From contig JAKOGI010001251.1 of the NCBI GenBank assembly GCA_029747015.1, positions 182,001 through 246,000 of the forward strand: DNA of 64,000 nt, read 5' to 3'. The translations under genes were made by a program, and so were the position numbers. Positions 11,225 to 21,598 of the stretch are shown here, piece after piece. Within the stretch, counting starts at the first letter, position 1; each line of letters opens with the position of its first letter. Below the pieces are notes generated by a model. The model saw nothing but the letters and a program-made list of their open reading frames with translations. It did not search any database and was not told the origin of the DNA. The stretch comes from Carnegiea gigantea (lineage: Eukaryota; Streptophyta; Magnoliopsida; Caryophyllales; Cactaceae).

Positions 11225-12175
11225 GTTACTTTTGGTATCCAAATTTGTATGCTGCTAGGACCATTTCGTTTAATAGGACAATGAGTTGAAATATGTCCTA
11301 TTTTGCAACAATAATTACAAGTAATAGGAGTCTTACTTTTAGAGTAAGTCGATTAAGCAAAGAAGTTTTTATAACACTTCTTTTTATTGAACGGATTAAA
11401 GGCGATTCCTTCTTTGTTAAATGACGTTTTTTGTGTGACAAGAATTTTATCAAATTCTCTTCTCCTTTTAAAAACTTTAAGATAATTTTTTCAAGATTGG
11501 CATACTTCACTTGAAGCTCATCATTTTCTTTCTCAAGAAGGACAACTTTCTCCTGAAAACTTTTTAAATCATTACACACTAAATCATTTGATTTTCGAAA
11601 TTCAACATTTTCTTGAGATAAATCAAAATTCTTTTTCTTCAAATCTTTAATTTTAGAAATGCGTCCTTTTTGATGTCGAATATAATAAAGTAAGACTTTT
11701 ATTAACTTACATTTAGAATAATTATGAAGACAATCATATACCTCATCCAGAATGTCATACTCCATTTCCTCATCTTCTTCTTCATCATCACTGGTGCTTT
11801 CATCATCATCATCATTGTCTCTTGCATTCCAATCTCTAACTTCTTCATTTGCCATAGTTGCTAAGCATATCATCCCTTCTTGACGAATCAAGACTTTCTT
11901 GGCTTTTGTCTTCGTATAGTAATGTAAGTTTTTTCCAAAGATCTTTAGCTGTCTCACAATAGCAAACATAGTTAAATATTTCATCACTTAAAGCACATTG
12001 CAAAATATATAAAACTCTAGAATTTTTCTTAAGCATCTCGTAGTCATCTTGAGTGTATTCATTCTTTGGCTTGATAGCAGTACTTCCATCATCTGTTGTC
12101 CAATTTGGTATAAAAGGACCATTCGAAATGATATCCCAAAAATCAAAATCGATGAATCTAATAAATGATTTCATC
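11225..12175 (-). pseudogene. Copia-type gag, internal region 1
   Basis: This is a gag capsid-like protein of the UBN2 type, which would form particles and bind RNA. From the minus-strand ATG at 12174 it reads MKSFIRFIDFDFWDI, then NEYTQDDYEML, and LQCALSDEIFNYV up to the classic AKDLWKKLTLLYE. An internal deletion of about 35 bases near 11850 drops a segment that internal 2 keeps and shifts the frame. A second frame (11987-11298) then gives an acidic patch (DNDDDDESTSDDEEEDEEME), a coiled-coil-like segment rich in K/E/L, and at about 11281-11322 an intact zinc knuckle CNYCCKIGHISTHC (C-x2-C-x4-H-x4-C). No protease or pol follows. Confidence 0.8.
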
Positions 12176-12294
12176 CTGCACTTTCAAAGAGAAAAATTAG
12201 TTCCATCAAATATTGGAGGACAATTAATAAAAGTATTTAATAAATAGCCATGGATGTAGCTACAGACAGTCAAGTCTTAAAATAATAGCTCCTA

Positions 12295-12306
12295 CTCTGA
12301 TATCAA
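12295..12306 (-). other. Primer-binding site, internal region 1
   Basis: On the minus strand TTGATATCAGAG, one base off the common Copia PBS TTGGTATCAGAG that pairs with the 3' end of initiator tRNA-Met. It lies one base from LTR2. Confidence 0.8.
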
Positions 12307-12307
12307 T

Positions 12308-13276
12308 TTTTGACCCAGTTTGGCTAGTTAAGTTACCCTAGAAGGCAGTGAATAGGGTGATGATCAATATCGCAAATTCATTGAAATAAGGAGCAAAAAG
12401 ATAAATGTGGATAAGACACAAGAATTTTTTAACGAGGTTAGCCTCAACAAGGTTTAGTCACCGCCTAGTGTTCCGTAACTCTAGGATTAACCCAATTTTA
12501 TTAGAATGTATTACACAATTCTAGAGTACACCTACTCTAAATTCCAAACTACAAATTAACCCTTCAACAAGTTATTGGTAGAGTTAACTCTTCAACTTTA
12601 TATCCCACCCAATTACAATATTGAACAATACAACTCAAATAAGTGAATAGCAATTTGAAGCTCAAAGTATGCAAGTGTATGTTGTTTCTCTTTTATCTTT
12701 CTTGTACATCTTTATCCAGCTATAAAGACCTCTTAATTCATAGTCAAATGATGTTGAAGTGGTTAAAAGAACTTTAGGAAAGTGACCGTTGCTCCAAGGA
12801 GGGAAAGGATGGTTTTCAGCATTGGTTCAAGGCCTTGAATCCCCTATTTCAAGCCCTTGAATCTGGCAGTTCTGCTACAACGCCCATGATTTGATTCCAA
12901 CGGTTACTTGCCTTGCTGGAGAGATATGCTAGAGCTGATTCTTAGCATCAACATCCTTCCAAAGAATAAGCTCAAAATATCTTGTCATAATTAGGCAAAT
13001 GATGATTATTTCAAAAGTATTAGCATATAGAGAATCATAATATTACCTCAAGATCACATAATCAAATTTGAATATAAAGATCACATATTCAAATTTAAAT
13101 ACTAAATTATTCCAAAGATAAAATAAATCATGTCAATATCTACTTACAATCATATTACATTAATTAATAGAAACACTAAGGTAGGTTCAAATATAAATAT
13201 ACCAATAAACCAATTCTTTTTTGTCTTTCATAAAAAAAATATGAATAAAATATATTTAAACTTAAGAAAGCAAACA
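12308..13276 (-). repeat. LTR2 of the gag-only array
   Basis: 969 bp, the same layout as LTR1 (minus strand TGTTTGCTTTC to CAAAA). It is shared by neighbouring internal regions 1 and 2. Confidence 0.85.
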
Positions 13277-14264
13277 ATCTCCCCCTTTTTGATGAAAGGC
13301 AAAACCCAATAGAAATAACATATCAATATAATTTTAAATGATACACGATGAAAGCTTTTCAAATACTTCTCTCCCTTTTTGTATTTCATGAGGAAGGTAG
13401 CATAAGAAGGAGAAAGAAAAATCAAAGTATAAAAAAATTATAGCAAACACATATAGCTCCCCCTTAACAAATCAATGATATATAAGGATGCTCCCCCTCA
13501 ATTTAAGGCACTCATAAAAAAATATAAAGGATTAAATACTAACATTTTGATCAAATCATATATCCTATCATGCATGTATTGACTTGATATTCTCATAAGC
13601 ATTGGAAGGGATCAACATATTAATATAACAATTCTACCCTTCAAGAATAAATAAAGGTTATAGTAGAATAATCAAGTAGCATAATTCTTCTCTTATAGAA
13701 AGAAGTAACAACATGTATGTGAATATTAGACATCACAACAATTATGGACCCAAAAAAGATCACATACAAGATATCATTTAAGCATAAAAATAATGCATGT
13801 CACAATAGCCTAGAATATGATGGAATATTGATCATGCTCACATTCTAAATATAATTAAGCAAATTAAAACTCAAAAATTTGAAAATAAAAATTTCTCAAA
13901 TAGGACGTAAACCATGCAAAGATAACATCACCTTCTATTTGGTAATAATTCAAATTTTGATTTCTTTTCATGTTGTTGAAACAAAAAAAATCCAACCCTT
14001 GATTCAGTCACACCAAAATTTTCGGTTTCCGCCCATAGTTCAAGACCTTGAACTATATTTCAGTGCCGTGAAATATGGGCACTTAACTGATTACCTATGA
14101 TTTGATCCTCCTTTGACCATAGGGCAATTTCCATGAGTATTGCAACATTTCTCGGGCATCTAATTTCGTAATTTCATGTTTTATTCTCATATGGATGCAA
14201 AATTCCCCGTAAAACAAACTTATACCTTTCTTAAAACACATTTAGAAAATTTATCTCCACAATC
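13277..14264 (-). other. Polypurine tract and non-coding part of internal region 2
   Basis: The polypurine tract AAAAAGGGGGAGAT (minus strand, 13277-13291) adjoins LTR2. The rest is the A/T-rich non-coding filler shared with the other two internals. Confidence 0.65.
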
Positions 14265-15255
14265 GTAATTATGCACTATTATGGATGACCTTGTTACTTT
14301 CGGTACCCAAATTTGTGTTCTACTAGGACCATTTCTTATAATAGGACAATGAGTTGAAATATGCCCTGTTTTGCAACAATAATTGCAAGTAATAGAAGTC
14401 TTACTTTTAGAGTAAGTCGATTTAATAAAGAAGTTTTTATAACATTTCTCTTAATTGAACGGATAAAAGCTGATTTCTTCTTTGTTAAATGACGTTTTAT
14501 GTGTGACAAGAATTTTATTTAAATTCTCTTCTCCTTTTAAAAACTTTAAGACAATTTTTTCAAGATTGGCGCACTTCACTTGAAGCTCATCTTTTTCTTT
14601 CTCAAGAATGCCAACTTTCTCCTGAAAACTTTTTAAATCATTACACACTAAATCATTTGATTTTCGAAATTTAACATTTTCTTGAGATAAATCAGAATTC
14701 TTTTTCTTCAATTCTTTAATTTTAGAAATGTGTCATTTTTGATATCTAATATAATAAAGTAAGACTTTTATTAACTTACATTTAGAATAATTACGAAGAC
14801 AATTATATACCTCATCCGGAATGTCATATTCCATTTCCTCATCTTCTTCTTCATCATCACTTGTGCTTTCGTCATCATCATCATTGTCTCTTGCATCGCG
14901 ATCTCTAACTTCTTCATTTGCCATTAGACAAAAAGGAGTAATCTCTTTTTCATCATTCAAGTTGCTAAGCATATCGTCCCTTCTTGACGAATCAAGATTT
15001 TCTTGGCTTTTGTCTTCGTATACTTTAGCTGTCTCACAATAGCAAACATAGTTAAATATTTCATCATTTAGAGCACATTGCAAAATATATAAAACTCTAA
15101 AATTTTTTTTAAGCATCTCGTTGTCATTTGAGTGTATTCATTCTTTGGTTTGATAACAGTACTTCCATCATCTCTTGTCTAATTTAGTACAAAAGGACCA
15201 TTTGAAATGATGTCCCAAAAATCAAAATCGATGAATCTAATAAATGATTTCATCC
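14265..15255 (-). pseudogene. Copia-type gag, internal region 2
   Basis: Homologue of the gag in regions 1 and 3. The start region (about 15250-15117) has a base loss near 15125. An internal deletion removes the KDLWKKLTLLYE part near 15025, after CETAK (the frame reads CETAKVYEDKSQE). This copy keeps the segment EKEITPFCLMANEEVRDRDA missing from region 1, then the acidic patch. A frame change near 14733-14711 precedes the coiled-coil part. The zinc knuckle near 14345-14391 is conserved (CNYCCKTGHISTHC). Full function is impossible because of the deletion in the capsid-like domain. Confidence 0.75.
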
Positions 15256-15373
15256 TGCACTTCCAAAGAGAAAAATTAGTTCCATCAAATATTGGAGGAC
15301 AATTGATATAAGTATTTAATAAATAGCCATGTATGTAGCTACAGACGGTCAAGTCTTAAAATAATAGCTTCTA

Positions 15374-15385
15374 CTCTGATACCAA
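15374..15385 (-). other. Primer-binding site, internal region 2
   Basis: On the minus strand TTGGTATCAGAG, the exact Copia tRNA-iMet PBS, next to LTR3. Confidence 0.85.
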
Positions 15386-15386
15386 T

Positions 15387-16273
15387 TTTTGGCCCGGTTT
15401 GGCTAGTTAAGTGACCCTAGAAGGTGATGAATAGGATGATGATCAATATCGTAAATTAATTAAAATAAAAATAAACAAGATAAACGAGGACAAGACACAA
15501 GAACTTTTTAACGAGGTTAACATCAACTAGGTTTAGTCCCCGCCTAGAGTTCCGTAACTCTAGGATTAACCCAATTTTATTAGAAGGGATTACACAATTT
15601 TAGAGTACACCTACTTTAAGTTCCAAGCTTCGTTGGTAGAGTTGACTCTTCAACTCTATATCCCACCTAATTACAATATTGAACAATACAACTCAAATAA
15701 GTGAATAGCAATTTGAAGCTCAAAGTATGCAAGTGTATGTTGTTTCTCTTTTATCTTTCTTGTACGTCTTTCTCCAGCTACAAAAACCTCTTAATTCATA
15801 GCCAAATGATGTTAAAGAGGTTGAAAGAACTTTAGGAAAGTGGCCGTTGCACCAAGGAAGGAAAGGATGGTTTTCAGCATTGGTTCAAGGCCTTGAATCC
15901 CCTATTTCGAGCCCTTGAATCTGGAAGTTCTGCTACAACGTCTATGATTTGATTCCAATGGGAGTACTTGCCTTGCTAGAGAGATATGCTAGAGCTGATT
16001 CTTAGCATCAACATCCTTCCAAAGAATGAACTCAAAATATTGTCATGATTAGGCAAATGATGATTATTTCGAAAGTCTTAGCATATAGAGAATCATAATA
16101 TTATCTTAAGATCACATAATCAAATTTGAATATAAAGATTACAAATTCAAATTTAAATACTAAATTATCCCAAAGATAAAATAAATCATGTCAATATCTA
16201 CTTATAATCATATTACATTCAATAATAGAAACACTAAGGTAGGTGCAAATATTAAAGCTTAAGGAAGCTAACA
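15387..16273 (-). repeat. LTR3 of the gag-only array (shortened)
   Basis: 887 bp. Compared with the other LTRs it lacks about 65 bp near 16250 (the segment with ATACCAATAAACCAATT and ATGAATAAAATATATT) and about 20 bp near 15630. It otherwise aligns end to end. Confidence 0.85.
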
Positions 16274-17285
16274 ATCTCCCCCTTTTTGTGAAAGACAAAA
16301 ACCAATGGAGATAACGTATCAATAAAATTTTAAATGATACACCACGAAAGCTCTTTAAATACTTCTCCCCATTTATGTGTTTCATCAAAAAGGTAGCATA
16401 AGAAGGAGAAAGAAAAATCAAAGCGTAAAAAAAATTATGGCAAGCACATGTAGCTCCCCCTTAACAAATCAATGATATATAAGGATGCTCCCCCTCAATT
16501 TAAGGCACTCATGAAAAAAATGTAAGGGATTAAATAGTAACATTTTGATCAAATCATATATTCTATCATGCATGCATTGACATGATATTCTCATGAGCAT
16601 TGCAAGGGATCAACATATTAATATAACAATTCTCCCCTTCAAGAATAAATCAAGGTTATAGTAGAATAATCAAGTAACATAATTCTACTCTTATAAAAAG
16701 AAGCAAGATCATGCATGTGAATATTAGAGATCATAATAGTTATGGACCCAAAAAAGATCACATGCATGATATCATTTACGCATAAAAATAATACATGTCA
16801 TGATAGCCTAGAATATGATGGAATATTGATCATGCTCACATTCTAAAGATAATTAAGCAAATTAAAAATCAAAAATTCAAAAATCAAAATTTCTCAAATG
16901 GGAAGTAAAGCATGCAAAGATAACATCACCTTCTATTTGGTAATAATTCAAATTTTGATTTTTTTTCCATGTTGTTTAAACAAAAAAATTCGACCCTTGA
17001 TGCAGTCACACTAAATTTCCATTTCTTGCCTACAGTTCAAGGCCTTAAACTGCATTTCAAGGCCTTGAAATCTAGATACTAAACTGATTACCTATTATTT
17101 CATCCTTCTTTAACCATAGAGCAATTTCCATGAGTACTTCAACATTTCTCGGGCATCCAATTTCACAATTTCATGTTTTATTCTCATATGAATGCAAAAT
17201 TCCCTGTAAAACAAACTTATACCTTTCTCAAAACACATTTAGAGAATTTAGCTCCATAATCATAATTATACACCATTATGGATGA
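16274..17285 (-). other. Polypurine tract and non-coding part of internal region 3
   Basis: The polypurine tract (AAAAAGGGGGAGAT on the minus strand, about 16274-16287) is followed by about 1 kb of A/T-rich filler homologous to internals 1 and 2. It has no pol. Confidence 0.65.
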
Positions 17286-18278
17286 CCTTGTTACTTTTGG
17301 GACCCAAATTTGTGTGCCACTAGGACCATTTCTTTTAATAGGGCAATGAGTTGAAATATATCCTGTTTTGCAATAATAATTTCAAGTAATAGAAGTCTTA
17401 CTTTTAGACTTAGTAGGTTTAACGAAGAAGTTTTTATAACACTTCTTTGTATTGAACGGATGAAAGCCGATTCCTTCTTTGTTAAATGACGTTTTTTGTG
17501 TGACAAGAATTTTATTGAAACTCTCTTCTCCTTTTAAAAACTTTAAGATGATTTTTTCAAGATTGGCACACTTCACTTGAAGCTCATCTTTTTCTTTCTC
17601 AAGAAGGACAACTTTCTCTTGAAAACTTTTTAAATCATTACACACGAAATTATTTGATTTTTGAAATTGAACATTTTCTTGAGATAAATCTAAATTCTTT
17701 TTCTTCGAATCTTTAATTTTAGAAATGTGCCCTTTTTGATGTCTAATATAAGAAAGTAAGACTTTTATTAACTTACATTTGGAATAATTATGAAGACAAT
17801 CACATACCTCATCCAAAACGTCATGTTCCATTTCCTCATCTTCTTCTTCGTCATCACTTGTGCTTTCGTCATCATCATCATTGTCTCTTACATCTCGATC
17901 TCTAACTTCTTCATTTACATTAGACAAAAATGAGTAATCTCTTTTTCCTCATTCAAGTTGCTAAGCATATCGTCCCTTCTTGATGAATCAAGATTTTCTT
18001 GGCTTTTGTCTTCGTATAGTAATGTAAGTTTTTTCCAAAGATCTTTAACTGTCTCACAATAACAAACATAGTTAAATATTTTATCATTTAGAGCACATTG
18101 CAAAATATATAAAACTCTGGAATTTTCCTTAAGCATCTCATAGTCATCTTGAGTGTATTCATTCTTTGGCTTGATAACAGTACTTCCATCATCTCTTGTC
18201 CAATTTGGTACAAAAGGACCATTCGAAATGATGTCCCAAAAATCAAAATCGCTGAATCTAATAAATGATTTCTTCATG
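17286..18278 (-). pseudogene. Copia-type gag, internal region 3
   Basis: The best preserved N-terminal half: the ATG at 18277 gives a 120-residue frame including FSDFDFWDIISNGPF, NEYTQDDYEML and the intact VKDLWKKLTLLYEDKSQ segment of the UBN2-type capsid domain. A one-base loss near 17927 (CTAATGTAAAT where region 2 has CTAATGGCAAAT) ends it and the second frame (17927-17382) carries the acidic patch and the K/E/L-rich coiled-coil-like stretch. The zinc knuckle at 17345-17390 is destroyed: the first Cys codon is TGA and the His is Tyr (NYYCKTGYISTHC). Confidence 0.8.
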
Positions 18279-18394
18279 CACTTCCAAAGAGAAAAATTAG
18301 TTCCATCAAATATTGGAGGACAATTGATTGAAGTATTTAATAAATACCCGTAGATCTATCTACAGACGGTTAAGTCTTAAAATAATACCTCCTA

Positions 18395-18406
18395 CTCTGA
18401 TACAAA
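18395..18406 (-). other. Primer-binding site, internal region 3
   Basis: On the minus strand TTTGTATCAGAG, one base changed from the consensus TTGGTATCAGAG. It is next to LTR4. Confidence 0.75.
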
Positions 18407-18408
18407 TT

Positions 18409-19374
18409 TTTTGCCCGGTTTGGTTTGTTAAGTCACCCTAGAAGGCGGTGAATAGGGTGATGATCAATATCGTAAATTAATTGAAACAAAGAGCGAAAAG
18501 ATAAACGTTGACAAGACACAAGAACTTTTTAATGAGGTTAGCCTCAACTAGGTTTACTCCCTGCCTAGGGTTCCATAACTCTAGGATTAATCCAATTTTA
18601 TTAGAAGGGATTATACAATTCTAGAGTACACCTGCTCTAAGTTCCATGCTACAAGTTGACCCTTCAACAAGTCATTGGTAGAGTTGACTCTTCAACTCTA
18701 TATCCCACCTAGTTACAATATTGAACAATACAACTCAAATAAGTGAACAGCAATTTGAAGCTCAAATTATGCAAGTGTATGTTGTTTCTCTTTTATCTTT
18801 CTTGTACTCTTTCTCCAATTGTAAAATCCTCTTAATTCATAGCCAAATGATGTTGAAGAGGTTGAAAGAACTTTAGGAAAGTGACCGTTGCTCCAAGGAA
18901 GGAAATGATGGTTTTCAGCATTGGTTTAAGGTCTTGAATCCGCTATTTCGAGCCCTTGAATCTAGCAGTTCTGCTACAACGCCCATGATTTGATTCCAAC
19001 GGTTACTTGCCTTGCTGGAGAGATATGCTAGAGGTGATTCTTAGCATCAACATCCTTCCAAAGAATAAGCTCAAAATATATTGTCATAATTAGGCAAATG
19101 ATGATCATTTCAAAAGTATTAGCATATAGAGAATCATAATATTATCTCAAGATCACATAATCAAATTTGATTATAAAGATCACATATTCACATTTAAATA
19201 CTAAATTATCCCAATGATAAAATCAATCATGTCAATATCTACTTATAATCATATTACATTAAATAATAGAAATACTAAGGTAGGTCCAAATATAAATATA
19301 CCAATAAATCAATTTGTTTTTGTCTTTCATCAAAACATATTAATAAAATATATTTAAGCTTGAGGAAGCTAACA
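18409..19374 (-). repeat. LTR4 of the gag-only array (outer 5' LTR)
   Basis: 966 bp. On the minus strand it begins TGTTAGC directly after the TSD GGTTT and ends at the PBS of internal region 3. Confidence 0.85.
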
Positions 19375-20408
19375 AAACCATTCCCTTAAATAGAAGTTTC
19401 ATGACTGTGTAAAGAAGTTTTTGATAAATAGTTGCTGATACCTATTTATCATGAATAGAAATTGTGATTGGTGCCTCTAGAGTGTTTTGTTTGCCAATTA
19501 CATTATCAAGGTTTTCATTTTAAGTCATTATTTTCTTGAGATGTTGCTTAATTGTGCTACCAAACTTTCCAAAATATTCAAAAGTGTCACTTAACATTTT
19601 TTGCCTCGGTAAAAAGTGTTAGTGAACTTGCTCAAACCATAAAAAGACCTTTAACTTTTCAAAAATTATTGAAAATGCTACTATTTCAATCAAGTTTCTT
19701 AAAATTTTGAAAAGTTTAGTGACATTTATGATTGAAAATAAGTTAAATGATATTTTTGAATATTTAAAAAGGCTTAGTGGCACTTGTAATAAAAAAAAAT
19801 CTTGTTCTATCAAATGTCATCTTTTGGGGTCAAGGTGACACATCTTTGGCATCTTGCCTAGCTGGACAAGCCCACTTTGACATCACTTTTAGGAAGGGAG
19901 GCTGAGCACTTTGTGTGCCAACTACTAATGCAGCAGTTGTGTGTCACAGGTTGATAATTCACCCAATCTTCAATCTGTGTGGCACTACTAAGCTTCCTTG
20001 TAACTCTTCCTTACTTTGCTAGCAAGGCTTAGGGATGCTAGACTTAGACTTGCAGGAAGCGAGGTAGGCATACTCCCACATAAAGAGAACTTAGAGAAAG
20101 CAGACAGAAGGGGGTTAGGAAGAATGGCTTGCTTACATTGCACTTGGAATGCTTGGTGTGCAAATGAGCCCCCTTAGGGGCATATATACATATCTACCTG
20201 CTCAATGGACGGTGAAGATCTATTTGATTGTATCGCTGTCATTATACATGTATAATATTCTACATAAATATTTAAGATTCTATACAAGTACATAATTGTG
20301 TGGAGTCTTATGGAATGCTCCACAAAAAAGGCTAGATAAATCTAGAGGAATTCGAGGCATTTTAGAGCGGTCCGTTACACATGTTACTACTGCAAACATT
20401 GAGAGTTG
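19375..20408. repeat. Tandem repeat unit 1, right part
   Basis: It continues the interrupted unit after TSD AAACC (19375-19379). It aligns with 21113-22140 and with 22831-23634 plus 24964-25220. It contains the foldback block C (19554-19792) and a segment with GGGGGTTAGGAAGAATG and GGAATGCTTGGTGTGCAAATG. The minus strand of 19930-20390 has LTR-like features (TGTAACGGACC start, TATATATGCCCC), so an old LTR may be part of the unit; this is a weak call. Confidence 0.75.
19554..19792. mobile_element. MITE-like foldback block in unit 1
   Basis: GTGCTACCAAACTTTCC...ATATTCAAAAGTG at the left is the inverted match of ATATTTAAAAAGGCTTAGTGGCAC at the right. Equivalent blocks are at 21290-21598 and 23050-23280. 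No ORF. The family is not identifiable. Confidence 0.5.
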
Positions 20409-21289
20409 TAACGAGCAAGGAAAACTGGTTGTGGTCAGTAAGCATCACCTATTTATAAAACAAAATTATTGATGTTCGTGGAATTGATGCAGAATAGTGT
20501 TTGGAAGAAACTATCTCTGAATTTAAATAGGCTCGTAAATTAATTTAACATGTTGGTTTGGTGATTATCATGTTCTGTTGCCTCTTTCGTTTTTCATTCT
20601 CTTTGGGTGTTGATGCTGCACTGACTATTAAGCACTAACTACTAAGCAAATTATTGTTTCTACTATCTGCTTGGGACATATTTTATTTTTCTTTTACAGG
20701 CATTTCTTGCATTACTAAGCTAGATAGAAATTCTTGTACATACTAATGAGCTCAGTTTTAGAAGCACAATTCTGTTGTTTGTAATTAGATGTGCATGCGG
20801 TTTTTCTTTAGAGAATAGTTGTATTGTTTTTCACAATGGCAAATACAATACCATGCCTTGATGGGAGTTAATTACCATTCTTTGTATGAGCACTGACAGC
20901 TGCTATCAATGTTTTTGGCTTGCCATCATTGTGTTAGTGACTAAAAATCCAAGCATAGTGGTTAGGTGTAGTTGTAAAGTTATTTCATGGTGAAGCAGTA
21001 ATTGTAGCTTTATTCTAGCCTACTTCCACGTTGTCATGGGAGATCTCTAATATCCCTTTTGGCTTCCTTCACCTTCATTTCTGGATCTTTCATGCTGCTG
21101 ATCAGCCATTCCATCAAACAGAACTATTATGACTGCATAGAAAGTTTTTGTCAAATAGTTACAGGTACCAATTTATCATGAACAGAAATTGTGATGAGTG
21201 AATTTGGTGCCTCTAGAGTATTTTGTTTGCCGGTTACATGATTAGGGATTTCATTTTGTGTCATTGTTTTCTTGAGATGTCGCTTAATA

Positions 21290-21598
21290 GTGCTACCAAA
21301 CTTTTCACTGTATTCAAAAATGTCACTAAACTTTTTTTCAATCGGTAAAAAATATCAGTGGACATGCTTAAAGCTTTAAGTATGTCCACTGATATTTTTC
21401 ACCGATGAAAAAAAATGTTTAGTGACAGTTTTGAATACTGGCTAGCTAAAGCACAAAAAGACCATTTAACTTTTCAAAAATTATCGAAAATGCCACTATT
21501 ATAATCACAATTTTTAATATTTTGAAAAGTTTAGTGAAATTTATGATTGAAAATAAGTTAAATGATATTTTTGAATATTTGAAAAAGCTTAGTGGAAA
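21290..21598. mobile_element. MITE-like foldback block in unit 2, enlarged by a local inverted duplication
   Basis: Homologue of 19554-19792, longer because of the inverted duplication at 21311-21437. Confidence 0.45.
21311..21437. repeat. Inverted repeat with 63-bp arms and no loop
   Basis: The left arm 21311-21373 and right arm 21374-21437 are reverse complements with few mismatches. They meet at CTTAAAG/CTTTAAG and contain ATATCAGTGGACATG and CATGTCCACTGATAT-like halves. Units 1 and 3 have only one arm. Confidence 0.85.

Larger units (their letters stand above)
9244..19374 (-). mobile_element. Tandem array of gag-only Copia-type LTR retrotransposons (4 LTRs, 3 internal regions), TR-GAG-like
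   Basis: Reading on the minus strand the order is LTR4-int3-LTR3-int2-LTR2-int1-LTR1. LTRs are about 0.97 kb (LTR3 887 bp) and internals about 2.1 kb. Each internal has a primer-binding site complementary to initiator tRNA-Met, a Copia-type gag ORF, about 1 kb of non-coding sequence and a polypurine tract; none has pol. The whole block is flanked by one TSD, AAACC at 9239-9243 and 19375-19379. The host tandem repeat proves the site: GTTGATAAACC joined to ATTCCC matches the empty sites CTGATCAGCCATTCC (near 21097) and TTGATCGGCCATTC (near 22815). Such arrays are expected from unequal recombination between LTRs of tandemly related copies. Mobility needed proteins from an autonomous Copia (SIRE-like) partner. 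Confidence 0.88.

Noticed and set aside
14821..15042. Serine-rich frame on the + strand
   Set aside because: It is the antisense reading of the acidic gag patch (GAT/GAA repeats) and has no independent support.
15374..15385. Partial tRNA-iMet-like sequence CTCTGATACCA
   Set aside because: Only the PBS complementarity is present; no cloverleaf can be formed around it.
19930..20390. A separate solo LTR in the tandem unit (minus-strand TGTAACGGACC start, TATATATGCCCC)
   Set aside because: No matching TSD, PBS or clear end; the segment is part of every tandem unit, so it cannot be delimited as an insertion.
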